A DNA stretch of 64,000 nucleotides from assembly GCA_902362865.1 (NCBI GenBank), contig CABIYE010000002.1:318556-382555 (forward strand), in the 5' to 3' direction. The first letter of the stretch is position 1; every line of letters starts with the position of its first letter. The translations under genes were made by a program, and so were the position numbers. The notes beneath the pieces are model-generated. The model saw only the letters and a list, made by a program, of their open reading frames with translations, was not told the DNA's origin and did no database searches. Of the stretch, positions 46,554 to 57,094 are shown piece by piece. Origin of the DNA: Clostridiaceae bacterium (GTDB taxonomy: Bacteria > Bacillota > Clostridia > Lachnospirales > Lachnospiraceae).

Positions 46554-47223
46554 TAATTTCTTTCACAATCAGACAATTTTCCCGCACCTGAAATTTTACC
46601 TCCATTCCTGCAAATTCCATCCCGTAAATCCGCTCAGAATCCTTCTGATAAGAAGGTCTGGGATCCTGCCTGAGAATCTGTTTTAATACTTCTCTTTTTC
46701 CTTCCGGCACCTTTTCAAGGCATTCTCGCGGAAAATAAAGCTCCAGCTCATATTCCTTTACCCTCTCTGCAAATCCTCCGTCTGCTTCCGGATGGCTGTC
46801 CACGTAAGGCAGATAAGGCTTAATATCATAAACCGGCGTTCCATCCAGCATATCTGCACCTGAAATGTGTAAAACCGGTCCCTTTTCTGTAAATTCTATT
46901 TTTTCTAATTTTACACAGGACAGACCCACCGGATTAGGACGGAACGGGGAGCGTGTTGCAAATACTCCCACTCTTTTATTACCTCCCAACCGGGGCGGAC
47001 GCACCGTGTGGCTCCACTCTTCTCTGACAGCTTCTGAAAATTCCCACAGAATCCACAAATGAGAATATTCTTCCAGCCCTCTTACAGCCTCCCTGCTTCG
47101 ATACTCTTTCTCGAATATAATTCTTCCTGCCGTGTCCGCCAGCCCGCTCTGTCTCGGTATGCCAAATTTGGCAGGAAAATCTGTATGCACATATGCAATT
47201 GTTTTAAAAATACGTCCCTGCAT
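46546..47223 (-). CDS. TrmO/TsaA family tRNA m6t6A37 methyltransferase
   Basis: 225 residues from ATG 47223, with AGAGGAG 6 bases before it. A beta-barrel TsaA domain (FPAKFGIPRQSGL, LWILWEFSE, GVFATRSPFRPNPVGLSCVKL) and a C-terminal helix pair ending in QDPRPSYQKDSERIYGMEF. In E. coli TrmO adds a methyl to t6A37 of tRNA-Thr. MtaB of this window also modifies t6A37. Starts 20 bases after the AraC stop. Confidence 0.9.
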   Translation of the reverse strand: MQGRIFKTIAYVHTDFPAKFGIPRQSGLADTAGRIIFEKEYRSREAVRGLEEYSHLWILWEFSEAVREEWSHTVRPPRLGGNKRVGVFATRSPFRPNPVGLSCVKLEKIEFTEKGPVLHISGADMLDGTPVYDIKPYLPYVDSHPEADGGFAERVKEYELELYFPRECLEKVPEGKREVLKQILRQDPRPSYQKDSERIYGMEFAGMEVKFQVRENCLIVKEIIA

Positions 47224-47242
47224 CATGTTCTCCTCTCGTACC

Positions 47243-48202
47243 TTAATATTTTCCATGCCGGTATTCCTTTGCAGTCATACCTGTCTGAATACGGAACATT
47301 TTACAAAAATAGCTAAATGACTGAAATCCGCACTCTCTGCTGATCTGCTCGATCGTGCCTGGATTTTTCAAAAGCTCCTGCTTCGCCTTTTCAATTCTGT
47401 ACCAAAGCAGGTAGCGAACCGGAGAAGTATGAAGATATGCCTGAAAACAACGGGAAGCCTCACTTTTACTGACATCTGCCGCCAGGGCAATCTCTGGCAG
47501 TGAAATCGGCTTATCATAGTTATTCTGGATAAAACACAACATCTTTTGTGTCCTGATTTGTAATAAATGTTCATTTTTTGCAAAGGAAACCCTCGGATCC
47601 TCACTTTTATGAGAAAACAACTTCTGCCACACCAGGTTCAGCTCGCTCTGTACCGCCATCTCATAACACGGGCTGGCGATTTCGCCATTTTCAAATGCTA
47701 ACACTGGCGTTTTACCAAAAATACCGCAATCCCCGTATTTCTGCAGCAGTGAAAATATCCGGTCAAGACATTGGAGAATCTCTTTTTCCCACAGATTATC
47801 CGGCTTCAGCAGCACATACGGCATCTGTCCGTCCATCGTAATCGGGCGAATGTATTCTTGATAAATCCTGCTTCCCACAGATGCAATCAATTCTTCTGAA
47901 AAGACAATGTTCGGGCACTGGCATCGCGCGTTTTCATCCTTCTGCCAAAATCCATGCAATACATTTGCATTAATAAAAATGCCAGTACCTTCCTCGGCCT
48001 GAAAAACCTGCTTTCCAATCTGTATATACACATCCCCTCCCCTAACAACGAAAAACTCCAACTCAGGATGCCAATGGAGCGGAACCGAATGATTGGGAAA
48101 TCGGAATATTTCATCCACATAATACTGAATAGGGAAACCAACAGAACCGTGTTGTGTAAGCTCACGCATATTATCATTCATGGGAATCGTATTTACTTTC
48201 AC
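47243..48202 (-). CDS. AraC family transcriptional regulator with cupin sensor domain
   Basis: 319 residues from a GTG at 48202, which has GAGGAAGGGG 9 bases before it; an earlier ATG at 48286 would take in the divergent promoter region. N-terminal cupin (HSVPLHWHPELEFFVVRGGDVYIQIG), long helical middle, C-terminal AraC double HTH (ISLPEIALAADVSKSEASRCFQAYLHTSP and IEQISRECGFQSFSYFCKMFRIQTGMTAKEYR). Divergent from the MFS gene, which it probably controls. Confidence 0.9.
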   Translation of the reverse strand: MKVNTIPMNDNMRELTQHGSVGFPIQYYVDEIFRFPNHSVPLHWHPELEFFVVRGGDVYIQIGKQVFQAEEGTGIFINANVLHGFWQKDENARCQCPNIVFSEELIASVGSRIYQEYIRPITMDGQMPYVLLKPDNLWEKEILQCLDRIFSLLQKYGDCGIFGKTPVLAFENGEIASPCYEMAVQSELNLVWQKLFSHKSEDPRVSFAKNEHLLQIRTQKMLCFIQNNYDKPISLPEIALAADVSKSEASRCFQAYLHTSPVRYLLWYRIEKAKQELLKNPGTIEQISRECGFQSFSYFCKMFRIQTGMTAKEYRHGKY

Positions 48203-48331
48203 ATCAGTCTGCCCCTTCCTCTTATCTTTTTTCGTTCCGGGAAGATTGTAATATATTTGGGGAATAAAGTCTATTGATACAGACAAAAAAAGAAAATATA
48301 ATTACAAAAAAATTATGAGGTAATGAAAGAT

Positions 48332-49528
48332 ATGCATTTCAGACAAACAAAACAGTTCACTTACAACCATACCATCAAAGCCTGCTTTATTGGCTTTATT
48401 GTACAAGCAATCGTCAATAATTTTGTACCCCTGCTTTTTCTGGTGTTTCAAAGCAGCTACGATATAGCACTCTCAAAAATAACGCTTTTAATCACTTTTA
48501 ATTTCTGCATACAACTAATTGTAGACCTTTTGAGCGCCGGCTTTATCGATCGAATTGGGTACCGTGCTTCTATGATATTAGCTCATCTTCTGTCCGCTGC
48601 CGGATTACTTTTACTGACACTGCTGCCAGAACTCCTTCCGGATCCTTTTGCTGGTCTGCTTATCTCCGTCATGGTTTACGCTGCCGGCGGCGGGCTTCTG
48701 GAAGTTCTTGTCAGCCCGGTAGTAGAAGCATGTCCCACAGACAATAAAGAAACTGCCATGAGTCTCCTGCATTCCTTTTATTGCTGGGGCCATGTGGCTG
48801 TTGTGCTGATATCCACCCTGTTTTTCGCAGTAGCGGGGACGGAAAACTGGAAAATCCTGGCGATTCTCTGGTCCATCGTTCCACTCTTTAACTGCCTGCT
48901 CTTCACCCGGGTTCCTATCTACTCTCTTCTGGAAGACAGTGATACCGGAGTCCCTGTAAAAGAGCTGTTCCGGTCACGGCTGTTCTGTCTTCTGTTACTG
49001 GCAATGCTGTGCGCCGGAGCCAGCGAGCAAGCAGTCAGCCAGTGGGCGTCCTTCTTCGCCGAAAGCGGGCTTCATGTCTCCAAAACCATCGGTGATCTGG
49101 CAGGTCCCATGTTTTTTGCCGCCTTAATGGGAGCTTCCCGTGCCATATATGGAAAATACGGTGAAAGAATAAACTTAAACCAATTTATGAAGGCAAGTTC
49201 TTTCTTATGTATCGTCGGATACCTTATTGTATCCTTGTCGCCGCTTCCAGCGATAAGCCTTCTGGGCTGCGGCATCTGTGGTCTGTCTGTAGGGATTCTC
49301 TGGCCCGGAACCTTCAGCACGGCATCCAAAACCATACCAAAAGGCGGTACCCCTCTTTTCGCCCTTCTGGCGCTGGGCGGCGATGCCGGATGCTCTCTTG
49401 GTCCCACCTTCGCCGGACTGGCCGCCTCCATATTTGATGGGGATTTACATAAAGGCATCCTTGCCGCCGTTATTTTCCCGGTTCTGATGCTGCTTACCTG
49501 TTTTTCCATAAAGCAGGCACACCATTAA
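48332..49528 (+). CDS. Major facilitator superfamily transporter
   Basis: 398 residues, about 12 membrane segments. GAGG is 10 bases before the ATG at 48332; the ATG at 48323 is too close. A loop motif like GFIDRIGYRASM marks the first cytoplasmic loop. Fits fucose- or sugar-permease-like MFS proteins. Divergent from an AraC/cupin regulator, so uptake of a carbohydrate is plausible but the substrate is unknown. Ends against the MATE gene (overlap of 4 bases, convergent). Confidence 0.85.
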   Translation: MHFRQTKQFTYNHTIKACFIGFIVQAIVNNFVPLLFLVFQSSYDIALSKITLLITFNFCIQLIVDLLSAGFIDRIGYRASMILAHLLSAAGLLLLTLLPELLPDPFAGLLISVMVYAAGGGLLEVLVSPVVEACPTDNKETAMSLLHSFYCWGHVAVVLISTLFFAVAGTENWKILAILWSIVPLFNCLLFTRVPIYSLLEDSDTGVPVKELFRSRLFCLLLLAMLCAGASEQAVSQWASFFAESGLHVSKTIGDLAGPMFFAALMGASRAIYGKYGERINLNQFMKASSFLCIVGYLIVSLSPLPAISLLGCGICGLSVGILWPGTFSTASKTIPKGGTPLFALLALGGDAGCSLGPTFAGLAASIFDGDLHKGILAAVIFPVLMLLTCFSIKQAHH

Positions 49529-50856
49529 CCGCCCTTATACCGCGACATTACCAGAAATCCGGTCACATCCGCAAGAAACCATCCAATGGGGATTGCCCAC
49601 CAGATCCCCCACACTCCGATCGCAGGGATAGGAGCAAGGACGTAGGCAAGCAGTACTCTCGTTCCCAGTGATATAACAGTAAGTACGACCGACATCTCCG
49701 GCTTTCCAATTCCCCGGTAGAATCCGTACAGCAGAAACAGAATTCCGATTCCCACATAGAAGGAGCCTTCCACCCTCAGGTAGCCCACGCCAATCCGGAT
49801 AACCTCTGTTTCCTCAGGGCTGATAAATATCATCATCAGATAAGGGGCAAGCAAAAATACTGCCACCGAAACAAGAACGCAAAATATCGCCGATACTTTC
49901 ACCGCATTGGCAGTTCCTTTTCGGATACGCTCTTTCTCTCCCGCTCCATGATTCTGTGAAATAAAGATTGAGAAAGCGTTCCCATATTCCTGTGCAGGCA
50001 TATAGGCAAAAGAATCCACCTTTACCGCCGCCGCAAATGCCGCCATCACTACTGTTCCAAAACTGTTGACCAGCCCCTGAATCATCAGAATTCCAAAATT
50101 CATGACGGACTGCTGGACCGAAGCCGCCAGCGAAAATCGAACCACTTCTTTCATGGTCCCCTTCTTCCAGGAAACATTCACTCTTCCGGGCATCAGTTCT
50201 CTCTCTTTTATCCAGACATAGAGTCCGATTCCGGCTCCGGCAAAAATCTGGGCTGCCACGGTGGCTATGGCCGCCCCCTCTATTCCCCATCGAAAGCTGA
50301 CAACAAATAAATAGTCCAAAATAATGTTCATAGCCGACGCAATTCCCAAAAACCATAATGGCAGGGCAGAATTTCCCACCGACCTTAATACAAAGGCAAA
50401 AAAATTATATAAAAAAACCGGAAAGATACCGAAAAAAATAATCCACACATAACTTCGCATCATTCCGCAGATTGTCTCCGGCACAGAAAGAAGTCTTAAG
50501 ATCTCATCAATAAACAAAAATAGCAACACATTCATCAAAACAGCCGCCAAACTGATAAAAAGAAAGGAAGCCGAAATGCTGTTCTTCATCTCCTGCCTGT
50601 CTTTTCTCCCAAAATAAAGCGAAAATAATGAGCTGCTTCCCATGCACAGCCCAATCAATATAGAAGTTAAAAATGTCATCAATGTATAAGCGGCGCCGAC
50701 CGCTGCCAATGCGTCGGCGCCCAGAAAACGTCCCACAATAAAGGTATCTGCAATATTGTAGCACTGCTGCAGAAGATTTCCCAAAATCATAGGTCCGGCA
50801 AAGGCCAGAAGGGATTTTGACACATCTCCTGTTGTCAGATCTTTTTTCATAGTCAT
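49525..50856 (-). CDS. MATE family efflux transporter
   Basis: 443 residues. Start at ATG 50856 (MTMKKDLTTG), behind GGAGGAG. Twelve membrane segments with MATE features GPMILGNLLQQCYNIADTFIVGRFLGADALAAVG and the second-half counterpart QQSVMNFGILMIQGLVNSFGTVVMAAFAAA. Drug or metabolite antiporter, probably driven by Na+. Downstream of nfo on the same strand. Confidence 0.93.
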   Translation of the reverse strand: MTMKKDLTTGDVSKSLLAFAGPMILGNLLQQCYNIADTFIVGRFLGADALAAVGAAYTLMTFLTSILIGLCMGSSSLFSLYFGRKDRQEMKNSISASFLFISLAAVLMNVLLFLFIDEILRLLSVPETICGMMRSYVWIIFFGIFPVFLYNFFAFVLRSVGNSALPLWFLGIASAMNIILDYLFVVSFRWGIEGAAIATVAAQIFAGAGIGLYVWIKERELMPGRVNVSWKKGTMKEVVRFSLAASVQQSVMNFGILMIQGLVNSFGTVVMAAFAAAVKVDSFAYMPAQEYGNAFSIFISQNHGAGEKERIRKGTANAVKVSAIFCVLVSVAVFLLAPYLMMIFISPEETEVIRIGVGYLRVEGSFYVGIGILFLLYGFYRGIGKPEMSVVLTVISLGTRVLLAYVLAPIPAIGVWGIWWAIPIGWFLADVTGFLVMSRYKGG

Positions 50857-50895
50857 TTTCTCCTCCCGGCGCCGATGCATGCCACCGCCGCCTTC

Positions 50896-51744
50896 TTAGC
50901 TGCAAAGCTTTCTCTCAGACAGAAGATGCCGGATCTTCGCAATCTCTTTCTTATGGCCCGCATCATCATGGGGCGTCTCCAGATAAAATGGCAGATCCTT
51001 TAGCAGTGGATGTTCAAGGACACGAAGCAGAGCCTCCGTCCCTATCTCTCCCTCGCCAAAAGCCGCATGTCTGTCTTTGTGAGACGCAAATGGCATCATA
51101 CTGTCATTCAGATGAATTGCCCGAAGCAGATTCAGTCCAAGTATTTTATCAAATTCTTCAAGAACACCGTCCAGATCGTGTACAATATCATACCCTGCCG
51201 CAAATATATGGCAGGTATCCAGACAAATTCCCACCCTTTCCGGATAATTCATCCCATCCCGGATTTCTTTTAACTGCTCAAAACGGTCTCCGATCTCCGT
51301 TCCTTTTCCGCTCATAGTTTCCAACAAAACAGTAATCTTTTCTTTTCCGGTAATAGCCAGATTCAGCCCTCTGATAATATTTTTTATTCCTGCATCTACA
51401 CCAATTCCAGTATGGCTTCCCGGATGAAAGACCAGATTCTCAATTTCAAGCGCATCCATTCTGGCAATATCCTCTCTGATAACCGTACAGGCAAATTCAT
51501 ATACTTTCTCCTGACTGCTTGCCAGATTCATAGTATAAGGTGCATGTGCCAGAAGTGGTCCAAAGCCATGTTCTTTTCGGATTTTTTGGAACTTCCCGAT
51601 TTCTTCTTCTGTATACGTCTTATAATTGGAACCGCGGGGATTGCGGCTGAAAATCTGCATAGTGTCTGCTTCCATTTTCACAACATTCTCCGCTGTTTTC
51701 GCAATCCCTCCGGCAATTGACATGTGTGTTCCTATCGTAAGCAT
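50896..51744 (-). CDS. nfo: Deoxyribonuclease IV (endonuclease IV)
   Basis: 282 residues. AP endonuclease. [17 protein letters not shown] at the start; zinc ligands in [61 protein letters not shown] and LETPHDD. Lies between glyA and the MATE gene. Confidence 0.96.
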   Translation of the reverse strand: MLTIGTHMSIAGGIAKTAENVVKMEADTMQIFSRNPRGSNYKTYTEEEIGKFQKIRKEHGFGPLLAHAPYTMNLASSQEKVYEFACTVIREDIARMDALEIENLVFHPGSHTGIGVDAGIKNIIRGLNLAITGKEKITVLLETMSGKGTEIGDRFEQLKEIRDGMNYPERVGICLDTCHIFAAGYDIVHDLDGVLEEFDKILGLNLLRAIHLNDSMMPFASHKDRHAAFGEGEIGTEALLRVLEHPLLKDLPFYLETPHDDAGHKKEIAKIRHLLSERKLCS

Positions 51745-51762
51745 TTCTCCGCCCTTTTCTCC

Positions 51763-53010
51763 TTACTCATAGATCGGATATTTCTGACAAATCTGGTTCA
51801 CAGCCTCGCGAATTTCATCCGCTTTACTGTCAAAATCTGTAACCGTCATCTTAATCAGCCTTGCAATCACTCTCATGTCTTCTTCTACAAGCCCTCTTGT
51901 CGTAACGGCCGGTGTTCCAATACGTACGCCGCTGGTTACAAAAGGACTCGCCGGGTCATTAGGCACCGCGTTTTTATTTACCGTAATATAGACCTCATCC
52001 AGACGATTCTGCAGGTCTTTCCCGGTAATATTCATATTCTGTAGATCTACCAGCATCAGGTGGTTATCCGTGCCGCCGCTTACCAGATCAAATCCTTCTT
52101 CTACCATTGCTTCTGCAAGAGCCTTTGCATTCTTAACCACCTGCTTCTGATATTCTTTAAATTCCGGTTTTAACGCTTCTCCAAAACAGATTGCCTTAGC
52201 TGCAATAATGTGCATTAGCGGCCCTCCCTGGGTTCCCGGGAAAATCGCTTTGTTAACTGCCTTTGCGTATTCTTCTTTACACATAATAATACCGCCTCTT
52301 GGACCACGCAGTGTCTTATGGGTCGTCGTACTTACCACATCAGCATATGGCACAGGGCTCTGATGTAAACCTGCCGCTACCAGCCCTGCAATATGCGCCA
52401 TATCTACAAAAAGATACGCTCCCACTTCTTTCGCAATATCCGCAAACAGATCAAAACGTATCTCTCTTGGATATGCAGACGCTCCCGCAACGATCATCTT
52501 CGGTTTACACTCTTTCGCAATTCTTCTGATTTCTTCATAATCTAAAAAACCTTCATCATTTACATTATAAGGGACAAAATGATACAGCAAACCGGATAAA
52601 TTTACCGGTGAACCATGCGTCAGATGTCCGCCATGCGCTAAGTTTAATCCCATCACTGTATCTCCCGGCTTCAGAAACGCCTGATAAACAGCTGTATTAG
52701 CACTGGCCCCTGAATGCGGCTGCACACAAACATGTTCGCATCCGAAAAGCTTTTTTGCACGCTCAATCGCCACATTTTCAAGAATATCCACATCCTCGCA
52801 GCCGCCATAGTAGCGCTTCGCCGGATACCCTTCCGCATATTTATTGGTAGGCACCGTTCCCATCGCCAACATAACCGCAGGGCTGACAATATTCTCGGAA
52901 GCAATCAGCTCCAGATTTCTTTTCTGCCGGTTCATCTCAAGAAAAAGTGCATCTCCTATCTCTTCATCACAGCTTCTGATATAATTCATTACCTCGTTCA
53001 CCATGTTCAT
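51763..53010 (-). CDS. glyA: Serine hydroxymethyltransferase
   Basis: 415 residues from ATG 53010, with GGAGG 9 bases before it. Converts serine and tetrahydrofolate to glycine and 5,10-methylene-THF. Strong matches: [34 protein letters not shown] Lys in [15 protein letters not shown]. Has the promoter at 53067-53095. Followed 18 bases later by nfo, so probably transcribed together. Confidence 0.97.
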   Translation of the reverse strand: MNMVNEVMNYIRSCDEEIGDALFLEMNRQKRNLELIASENIVSPAVMLAMGTVPTNKYAEGYPAKRYYGGCEDVDILENVAIERAKKLFGCEHVCVQPHSGASANTAVYQAFLKPGDTVMGLNLAHGGHLTHGSPVNLSGLLYHFVPYNVNDEGFLDYEEIRRIAKECKPKMIVAGASAYPREIRFDLFADIAKEVGAYLFVDMAHIAGLVAAGLHQSPVPYADVVSTTTHKTLRGPRGGIIMCKEEYAKAVNKAIFPGTQGGPLMHIIAAKAICFGEALKPEFKEYQKQVVKNAKALAEAMVEEGFDLVSGGTDNHLMLVDLQNMNITGKDLQNRLDEVYITVNKNAVPNDPASPFVTSGVRIGTPAVTTRGLVEEDMRVIARLIKMTVTDFDSKADEIREAVNQICQKYPIYE

Positions 53011-53066
53011 AACTTTTGTCCTCCATCTCCTGCTTTTTATGCCTTGTGTATTCTTTAACAAATTTA

Positions 53067-53095
53067 AGCATATAGAATCGGAAGCAAAATGTCAA
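53067..53095 (-). promoter_or_regulatory. Promoter of glyA
   Basis: On the minus strand, TTGACA (53090-53095), 17-base spacer, TATGCT (53067-53072). Confidence 0.6.
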
Positions 53096-53109
53096 TATAT
53101 GTTCTTCTG

Positions 53110-54327
53110 TTATCTTTGCCTATATCCATCAAGAAATTTACCCATACATTTTATTGCGTCCCTCAAAACCCCTGCTTCCGGCAACAGAACGATCCGGAAA
53201 TGATCAGGACAGTTCCAATCAAATCCGCTTCCGGGTACGATTAAAATATTCGTTTCATGTAGCAGTTCACGGGCAAACTGTTTATCATCGGTAATATGAA
53301 ATTTCTTTACATCCAACTTCGGGAAAATATAAAACGCGCTATTATTCTTTACAAATGACAGTCCGTCTATTTTCTCCAGTTCCCCCACGGCGACTTCTCT
53401 CTGCTCATAGATTCTACCTCCCGGCTTTACCATTGAAAACGGCGTTTCCATATCTTCCAGGGCTGCTGGTATCACAATTTGAGCAAGGGCATTAGCACAA
53501 AGTCTCATGGACGTCAACTGGACGATTCCCTGCCTGTAGTCCTCCGTCAGATTTTTCGGTCCGCTCATCACCATCCACCCGCACCGGTAGCCGCACAGAA
53601 AATGTGACTTCGACAATCCATTCATTGTTACTACCGGAATATCTTCTGCCAAAGACGCTACAGAGACATGCTCCAGCCCATCCATTACCAACCGGTCATA
53701 AATCTCATCGGCAAAAATCATAATCCCATACTCTCTTGCAATCCCAATCAGTTCCAGAAGAATTTCCCGCGGATATAGCATTCCTGTAGGATTATTGGGA
53801 TTAATAATGACTATCGCCTTTGTTCTTTTCGTAATTTTCGATCGTATGTCCGCAATATCTGGATACCAGTCCGCCTTTTCATCACAGATATAATACACTG
53901 GCTTTCCGTCCGCCATATAAACCGAATTCCCCCAAAGTGAATAGCTGGGAGAAGGAACCAGCACTTCGTCCCCCTTATCCAAAAGTGGCAGCAATGCAAA
54001 AGAAATGACTTCGCTAACCCCATTCCCAACAAAAACATCCTCTGGAGTGATTCCTCTGATTCCCTTACTCCTTTCGTATTCACAGATCGCAATCCGCGCT
54101 TTTGGCATCCCTTTAAAGTCACAATATCCTACCCCCTCTCGAATATGATGCTCTAAAGCGTGCTCAATACTTTCCGGCAGTCCAAAGCCAAAAGCTGCTG
54201 GATTCCCTGTATTCAGCTTCAATATTTCTGACCCCTGTGCCTGCATCTCCATCGCTTCCATAAATAATGTTCCTCTAATATCAGAGTGTATATTCTCCAT
54301 CCGCTTTGCTCTTGTAATTTTTTCCAT
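53110..54327 (-). CDS. PLP-dependent class I/II aminotransferase (AlaA-like)
   Basis: 405 residues. Fold type I aminotransferase: NTGNPAAFGFGLPE, GNGVSEVISFALLPLLDKGDEVLVPSPSYSLW, IINPNNPTG, Asp in IFADEIYDRLV, PLP Lys in LSKSHFLCGYRCGW, and the Arg that binds the carboxylate near FRIVLLPEAGV. Length and motifs fit alanine aminotransferase or glutamate-pyruvate type AlaA. Divergent from a LysR gene, which may regulate it. Confidence 0.9.
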   Translation of the reverse strand: MEKITRAKRMENIHSDIRGTLFMEAMEMQAQGSEILKLNTGNPAAFGFGLPESIEHALEHHIREGVGYCDFKGMPKARIAICEYERSKGIRGITPEDVFVGNGVSEVISFALLPLLDKGDEVLVPSPSYSLWGNSVYMADGKPVYYICDEKADWYPDIADIRSKITKRTKAIVIINPNNPTGMLYPREILLELIGIAREYGIMIFADEIYDRLVMDGLEHVSVASLAEDIPVVTMNGLSKSHFLCGYRCGWMVMSGPKNLTEDYRQGIVQLTSMRLCANALAQIVIPAALEDMETPFSMVKPGGRIYEQREVAVGELEKIDGLSFVKNNSAFYIFPKLDVKKFHITDDKQFARELLHETNILIVPGSGFDWNCPDHFRIVLLPEAGVLRDAIKCMGKFLDGYRQR

Positions 54328-54478
54328 TTCCTTTCCCCACCTTTTTATCCGAAATATCTTTTATTTGCTTTCATCATACTCCGGCAGTATAATATAATCA
54401 AATACATATAATCATATAATAATTATATTATTTTAACTATAATAAATATCGCCATATTTGCGCAAAAGGAGTATCACT

Positions 54479-55429
54479 ATGTTTACATGGAAAAAATATG
54501 TCTATGAAGTATACCGGGAAAAGAGCTTCTCGAAAGCCGCCCAAAATCTCTATATTAGCCAGCCGTCTTTAAGCGCCCGTATTAAGAAAATAGAAAATCT
54601 GATCGGTTTCCCTCTCTTTGACAGAAGCACAAGCCCTCTCCAGCTTACGGAAGTAGGAAAGGCCTACATAGAAGCTGCGGAAGAGATTTTCCAAATCGAA
54701 CAGCGGGTAGAGAATTATATCAATAACCTAACCACCTTAAAAACCGGAAATCTGTCCATCGGCGCCAGCAATCTTTTTGCCGCCTATGTACTCCCGCCGT
54801 TGATTACCCAGTTCAAGCAAAAGTATCCTCATATCGGTGTCCATCTTACTGAAGGAAATACCACCCAGCTAGAGACAATGCTCAGTAATAATTCTCTGGA
54901 TTTTGTCATTGACAATTACCACTATGACAGTACTCTGTATAACAAAGAACTCTACTGCCATGAAAATATTCTTCTTGCTGTCCCGAAGCATTTTCCCATC
55001 CATGGAAGTCTTGAAGAATACCAGCTTTCCTATGAAAGCATCAAAAACAAAAGCTACCTGGACTCTGTACATCCGGCTGTTCCGCTCCATACATTTTCCG
55101 AACTGCCTTTCATCATGCTTGCTCCTGGAAACGATACCCGTATCCGAGGAGACAGGCTGTGCAGGGAGGCCGGATTTCACCCTAATATTATTCTGGAGCT
55201 CAACCAGCAGTCAACGGCTTACATGGCGGCTTCCACACAGCTTGGGGCAACATTTATCAGTGATATTTTGGTAAGCCAACTCCCTTCTTTTGAAAACCTT
55301 GTTTACTATAAACTTGATGGCAGCGCCGCGAAACGTCAGGTATTTTTTTACTACAAAAACCATAAATACAAAACCCGTGTTATGGAAGAATTTCTCATCG
55401 TCATGCATGAAAGAATGACAAAAATATAA
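54479..55429 (+). CDS. LysR family transcriptional regulator
   Basis: 316 residues; AAAGGAG 7 bases before ATG 54479. N-terminal winged HTH (SFSKAAQNLYISQPSLSARIKKIENLIGFPLFDRS), C-terminal type 2 periplasmic-binding fold (about 90-300). Its 151-base gap to the divergent aminotransferase contains AT-rich repeats of TATAAT type at about 54385-54435, the place where LysR sites are expected. Confidence 0.92.
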   Translation: MFTWKKYVYEVYREKSFSKAAQNLYISQPSLSARIKKIENLIGFPLFDRSTSPLQLTEVGKAYIEAAEEIFQIEQRVENYINNLTTLKTGNLSIGASNLFAAYVLPPLITQFKQKYPHIGVHLTEGNTTQLETMLSNNSLDFVIDNYHYDSTLYNKELYCHENILLAVPKHFPIHGSLEEYQLSYESIKNKSYLDSVHPAVPLHTFSELPFIMLAPGNDTRIRGDRLCREAGFHPNIILELNQQSTAYMAASTQLGATFISDILVSQLPSFENLVYYKLDGSAAKRQVFFYYKNHKYKTRVMEEFLIVMHERMTKI

Positions 55430-55518
55430 CGAAAATATCTTCGCAGATTCCATAGAAAAATAATTTTTAACGTGCTACAATGAAATCATATTATTGACTA
55501 TAAACGGAGGATAGAAAA

Positions 55519-56967
55519 GTGGGCATTTTATCAAACATCGAACCAAAAGAAGTATTCTATTATTTTGAAGAATTAAGCCGCGTACCGCGAAAAACATTTT
55601 ACACAAAAAAAGCCAGTGATTTCTGTGTAGAATTTGCAAAAACACACCACCTGGAATATGTGCAGGACGAAGTAAATAACGTAATCATCAAGAAACCGGG
55701 AACTCCCGGCTATGAAAATAGTGAACCGGTTATTTTACAGGGACATCTGGATATGGTAGCCGTAAAGACACCGGAAAGTACTCATGATTTTGAGAATGAC
55801 CCATTGGATCTCTTTGTTGAAGACGGCATGATCGGTGCAAAGAACACTTCTCTGGGCGGTGACGACGGAATCGCAATCGCATTTGCAATGGCAATTCTTG
55901 CAAGCGATAACATCCCCCATCCACCGATTGAAGCAATTTTTACCACTGACGAGGAAATCGGAATGTACGGGGCATATGCCATTGATTTATCTGAACTGAA
56001 GGGAAAAAAATGTCTGAATATTGATTCGGAGATAGAAGGTGTTCTGACCGTAGGCTGCGCCGGAGGATTTGTCTACGATACATACATTCCAGTAGAGTGG
56101 AGCGAAGAGGACGGAGTAGAAATCACGCTCTCCATAAATGGATTACAGGGCGGCCATTCCGGTGCTGAGATTCAGAAACAGCGCGGCAATGCCCACAAGA
56201 TTATGGGGCGTGTTCTTAACTCACTCGCCAATACCTACGACTTCAACCTGCTCAGCACCGACGGTGGTTCTGCCGCCAATGTTATTGCTCAGAATAACCA
56301 GACCGTTATTGTGGCAGAGACAGAACAGGCAGAAGCCATTGTAAATGCTGTCTCTGCGTTAAAAGAAGAAATCTCTGCTGAATTTCTTGGTTCAGAGCCG
56401 GATTTTATCCTGACTGCCACAATCGGAGAGAGCAAAACTGTAAAGGCATTTGATGCAGACTCTACTTCCCGTGTCATTACCTACTTGTATGGCGCTCCGA
56501 ACGGTGTACAGTGCTATGACCGTACCTTCCCCTCCAATGTGGAAACTTCTCTGAACACCGGAATTGTAGAAACCTCAGATAATACGGTACGTGTAAGATT
56601 CCAGGTAAGAAGTTCCCTAAAGAGCAAATTAGAAGATATGAAAAATGTGATGAATATGTGGTGTGAGCTTGTGGGCGCTTCCTATGAGCTTTCCGGCGAA
56701 TACCCCGGATGGAGCTTTTATCCGGATTCCACCCTCCGTCCGCTGATGATTAAGATTTACAGCGATATGTTCGGTACCGAGCCAACCGTAGAGACTACCC
56801 ACGGCGGATTAGAATGTGGAATCCTGATTGACAAGAAAGCGGATTTAGACATTGTATCCTTCGGCCCGAATTTGCCGGATGTTCATTCTGTAAAAGAACG
56901 GCTTGACATTGCATCCACTGCACGTTCCTGGGAATACCTGAAAGCAGTCCTGAAAGCTTGCAAATAA
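55519..56967 (+). CDS. pepD: Aminoacyl-histidine dipeptidase (PepD, M20 family)
   Basis: 482 residues with GTG start (GGAGG is 9 bases before it). Zinc dipeptidase for Xaa-His peptides. Metal ligands: VILQGHLDMVAVK, SLGGDDGIAIA, TTDEEIGMYGA, and His in the C-terminal TTHGGLECGIL. An inserted lid domain is present (about 195-400). Single gene with terminator at 57036-57073. Confidence 0.94.
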   Translation: MGILSNIEPKEVFYYFEELSRVPRKTFYTKKASDFCVEFAKTHHLEYVQDEVNNVIIKKPGTPGYENSEPVILQGHLDMVAVKTPESTHDFENDPLDLFVEDGMIGAKNTSLGGDDGIAIAFAMAILASDNIPHPPIEAIFTTDEEIGMYGAYAIDLSELKGKKCLNIDSEIEGVLTVGCAGGFVYDTYIPVEWSEEDGVEITLSINGLQGGHSGAEIQKQRGNAHKIMGRVLNSLANTYDFNLLSTDGGSAANVIAQNNQTVIVAETEQAEAIVNAVSALKEEISAEFLGSEPDFILTATIGESKTVKAFDADSTSRVITYLYGAPNGVQCYDRTFPSNVETSLNTGIVETSDNTVRVRFQVRSSLKSKLEDMKNVMNMWCELVGASYELSGEYPGWSFYPDSTLRPLMIKIYSDMFGTEPTVETTHGGLECGILIDKKADLDIVSFGPNLPDVHSVKERLDIASTARSWEYLKAVLKACK

Positions 56968-57035
56968 ATTTGCCGGAATCTGATACAGAAAGCGTGCCAC
57001 TGGCACCCTTTCTTGCATACTAAGGTATAAACTAG

Positions 57036-57078
57036 ATTCCCGCTCCATAAACGATTCGTTATGGAGCGGGAATTTTAT
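57036..57078. terminator. Bidirectional terminator after pepD
   Basis: Perfect 15-bp arms ATTCCCGCTCCATAA (57036-57050) and TTATGGAGCGGGAAT (57059-57073) with a T-rich tail. It separates convergent genes. Confidence 0.85.
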
Positions 57079-57094
57079 ATTTTATGTTTGTCTG

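Noticed and set aside
54385..54435. Defined LysR box between aminotransferase and LysR genes
   Set aside because: The region is so AT-rich that many T-N11-A matches occur; no single site stands out.
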